Part shown: piece by piece, positions 5,817-7,661 of the stretch | How positions within the stretch are numbered: the stretch's first letter is position 1 | Layout of the letters: every line of letters begins with the position of its first letter | Translations under genes and position numbers: made by a program | Origin: an uncultured Bordetella sp. | Lineage (GTDB): Bacteria; Pseudomonadota; Gammaproteobacteria; Burkholderiales; Burkholderiaceae_B | Length of the DNA: 7,661 nucleotides | Reading direction: 5' to 3' | Assembly: GCA_937881145.1 (NCBI GenBank) | Contig: CALGFL010000547.1 | Span: 1 to 7,661, forward strand | Notes under the pieces: model-generated | The model's input: the letters and a program-made list of their open reading frames with translations, nothing else | Database searches by the model: none | What the model was told of the DNA's origin: nothing

Positions 5817-7100
5817 TCAGCCGGCCAGTTCGGCGAACGCCTGCTCCGCCGCGTCGAACGTCGCCTGCAAGACCGCGTCGTCGTGCGTCGCGGAGACGAA
5901 GCCGGCTTCGAAAGCCGACGGCGCGAAATGCACGCCGCGATCGAGCATGGCATGGAAGAAACGTTTGAACAGGGCGGCGTCGCAGGCCGACACCGCGTCA
6001 AAGGTTTCGGGCACCTGTGCGCTGAAATACAGGCCGAACATGCCGCCGATGGACTGGGCCGAGAAAGCCACGCCGGCCGCGCGGGCGCGCGCCAGCAGGC
6101 CTTCGGCCAGGCGCGCCGTGCGTGCGCCCAGGTCTTCGTAGAAACCGGGCCGGCCGATCAGGCGCAGCGTCGCCAGCCCCGCGGCCACGGCCACCGGGTT
6201 GCCCGACAGCGTGCCGGCCTGGTAGACGCCGCCCAGCGGGGCAATGTGCGCCATCAGGTCGGCGCGGCCGCCGAACGCGCCCACCGGCATGCCGCCGCCG
6301 ATGATCTTGGCTAGCGTGGTGAGGTCGGGGCGTATGCCCGCCAGGCCCTGCATGCCTTGCGGACCGACGCGAAAACCCGTCATCACTTCGTCGAAGATCA
6401 GTACGCAACCGTGTCGCGTGCAGAGGTCGCGCAGGCCTTGCAGAAAGCCCGGGCGCGGCATGACCAGGTTCATGTTGCCGGCCACCGGCTCGACGATGAC
6501 GCAGGCGATGTCCGCGCCGTGCTGGTCGAAGGCGGTCTGCACGGCCTGGAGGTTGTTGTATTCCAGCGTGAGCGTGTGCGCGACGAACTCGGGCGGCACG
6601 CCGGCCGAGCTGGGGTTGCCGAAGGTCAGCAGGCCCGAGCCCGCCTTGACCAGCCGGCTGTCGGAATGGCCGTGATAGCAGCCTTCGAACTTGACGATCT
6701 TGGCGCGGCCGGTGGCGCCGCGCGCCAGGCGGATGGCCGACATGGTGGCCTCGGTGCCCGAGCTGACCAGCCGCACTTGTTCCATCGACGGCATGCGCTC
6801 GATCAGGACCTCGGCCAGTTCGACCTCGGCCGCGGTCGGCGCGCCGAAGGACAGACCGCCGACGGCGGCTTCCTGCACGGCGCGCACCACCTCGGGGTGC
6901 GCATGGCCCAGGATGGCCGGGCCCCACGAACCGATGTAGTCGACGTAGCGCGTGCCTTCGGCGTCCCACATATAAGGGCCTTGCGCGCGCTGGATGAAGC
7001 GCGGCGTGCCGCCTACCGAGCGGAAGGCGCGCACGGGCGAATTGACGCCGCCGGGAATGCTGCGGCAGGCGCGGTCGAAGAGTTCGGCGTTGGTGGGCAT
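5817..7100 (-). CDS. hemL: Glutamate-1-semialdehyde 2,1-aminomutase
   Basis: PLP-dependent cytoplasmic enzyme that turns glutamate-1-semialdehyde into 5-aminolevulinate, the first committed precursor of haem and other tetrapyrroles in the C5 pathway. It is 427 residues, the normal full length. Visible blocks: [18 protein letters not shown] (14-31), [17 protein letters not shown] (55-71), the cofactor-phosphate loop [16 protein letters not shown] (113-128), [19 protein letters not shown] (138-156), [11 protein letters not shown] (236-246, with D238 facing the PLP ring nitrogen), and the Schiff-base lysine K265 in [18 protein letters not shown], followed by [10 protein letters not shown]. All key residues are present. 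The ATG at 7098-7100 lies 5 bases after the thiE stop and has no clear Shine-Dalgarno sequence, so translation probably depends on ribosomes finishing thiE. The lipoprotein remnant follows 7 bases after its stop. Confidence 0.97.
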   Translation of the reverse strand: MPTNAELFDRACRSIPGGVNSPVRAFRSVGGTPRFIQRAQGPYMWDAEGTRYVDYIGSWGPAILGHAHPEVVRAVQEAAVGGLSFGAPTAAEVELAEVLIERMPSMEQVRLVSSGTEATMSAIRLARGATGRAKIVKFEGCYHGHSDSRLVKAGSGLLTFGNPSSAGVPPEFVAHTLTLEYNNLQAVQTAFDQHGADIACVIVEPVAGNMNLVMPRPGFLQGLRDLCTRHGCVLIFDEVMTGFRVGPQGMQGLAGIRPDLTTLAKIIGGGMPVGAFGGRADLMAHIAPLGGVYQAGTLSGNPVAVAAGLATLRLIGRPGFYEDLGARTARLAEGLLARARAAGVAFSAQSIGGMFGLYFSAQVPETFDAVSACDAALFKRFFHAMLDRGVHFAPSAFEAGFVSATHDDAVLQATFDAAEQAFAELAG

Positions 7101-7105
7101 GCTGT

Positions 7106-7657
7106 TTACGGCTGCGAAGAATTGAAGGGCACCCGCCAGGAGCGCGTGGGCGGAGTCAGGAAAGGCGCCGCGCAGGCTTGCGCGGCGGCGGTGATGTCGG
7201 GGGCTTCGAACAAGGCGGTGATGACGGCAATGCAGTCGGCGCCGGATTTGGCGACGATCGCGGCGTTGTTCGGCGTGATGCCGCCTATGGCTGCGACGGC
7301 CGGGCGCGGCTGGATGTGCTCTTGGGCCAGCGCACGGGCCTGCGTGAGCAGCGACAGCGGCGCGCGCACGGCGTGCGGCTTGGTGGGCGAGGGGAACACG
7401 GCGCCAAAGGCAATGTAATCAGGCTCGGCCGCGAGCAGCCGCCGTGCGCGGTCGAGTTCGTCGTAGCAGGACACCCCGATGAGCAAGTCCGGCCCCGCTT
7501 CCTTGCGGACCTGCACCGGGTCGGCGTCGTCGCGGCCCAGGTGCACGCCGTCGGCCCCGACATCGAGCGCCAGGCGCCAGTGGTCGTTGATGAGAAAGAC
7601 CACGCCCAGTTCGCGGCACAGCGGCGCCAGGGCTTTGGCCTGCGCCGCGCGCTCGGC
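7106..7657 (-). CDS. thiE: Thiamine phosphate synthase, N-terminus missing (possibly broken gene)
   Basis: ThiE joins HMP-pyrophosphate and thiazole phosphate to give thiamine phosphate, in the cytoplasm. Numbered from the GTG at 7603: [23 protein letters not shown] (4-26) matches the pyrophosphate/Mg region, then [13 protein letters not shown] (41-53), [17 protein letters not shown] (62-78), and [29 protein letters not shown] (104-132), the thiazole-phosphate-binding end of the barrel. Similarity continues upstream of that GTG ([18 protein letters not shown], 7657-7604), so the GTG is probably not the true start: a normal ThiE has about 200-210 residues, with further beta-alpha units before this point. 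The in-frame codon at 7658-7660 is TAG. Either the gene is interrupted here or the window ends at an insertion or assembly break. The stop TAA is 5 bases from the hemL start, indicating a thiE-hemL operon. Confidence 0.8.
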   Translation of the reverse strand, partial: AERAAQAKALAPLCRELGVVFLINDHWRLALDVGADGVHLGRDDADPVQVRKEAGPDLLIGVSCYDELDRARRLLAAEPDYIAFGAVFPSPTKPHAVRAPLSLLTQARALAQEHIQPRPAVAAIGGITPNNAAIVAKSGADCIAVITALFEAPDITAAAQACAAPFLTPPTRSWRVPFNSSQP

Positions 7658-7661
7658 CTAG

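Noticed and set aside
5998..6969. Second - strand open frame (323 codons) overlapping hemL
   Set aside because: It is Arg/Gly/Ala/Pro-rich low-complexity translation typical of an out-of-frame read; the hemL frame has all catalytic motifs.

Overview
The window is GC-rich, with strongly G/C-biased third codon positions. Its gene content is typical of a betaproteobacterium of the Alcaligenaceae, most likely Bordetella or close to Achromobacter. That assignment rests on remembered protein similarity and on the presence of decayed genes, not on a database search. No rRNA, tRNA, CRISPR array or complete insertion sequence is visible.

Left block (+ strand, 1-1856): the 3' end of an aromatic-compound degradation operon. 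It holds the C-terminal two thirds or so of an aryl-CoA ligase of the benzoate/2-aminobenzoate type, a small hot-dog-fold acyl-CoA thioesterase of the 4-hydroxybenzoyl-CoA type, and a Rid-family protein that lacks the catalytic arginine of true RidA. The ligase would activate an aromatic acid, the thioesterase would release stalled CoA thioesters, and the Rid protein has an unknown accessory role. The promoter and the ring-attacking enzymes would lie to the left of the window.

Middle block (- strand, 1857-5089): two tandem paralogous genes for DUF342/FapA-family proteins (501 and 509 aa). Each has an N-terminal alpha/beta domain, a very acidic linker, a beta-helix core and a C-terminal coiled coil. 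A good intrinsic terminator separates them. Both carry the same 15-bp T-rich element ending in TTGAC about 135 bp before the start codon, so they look like separately transcribed duplicates. The left copy meets the aromatic operon tail to tail with no spacer: the two stop codons together make TGATCA.

Right block (- strand, 5262-7661): a tight cluster reading thiE (thiamine phosphate synthase, N-terminus cut off) - hemL (glutamate-1-semialdehyde aminomutase) - a lipoprotein alpha/beta-hydrolase remnant. The remnant has a frameshift and appears shortened. The thiE frame meets an in-frame TAG three codon bases from the window edge, inside the region that should be homologous to ThiE. The last four bases are CTAG, the preferred target of IS481-type elements in Bordetella pertussis. 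Two decayed genes in one short cluster suggest a genome undergoing reduction. I see no clear new defence, mobile or regulatory system. The most unusual part is the duplicated FapA pair with its shared upstream element.
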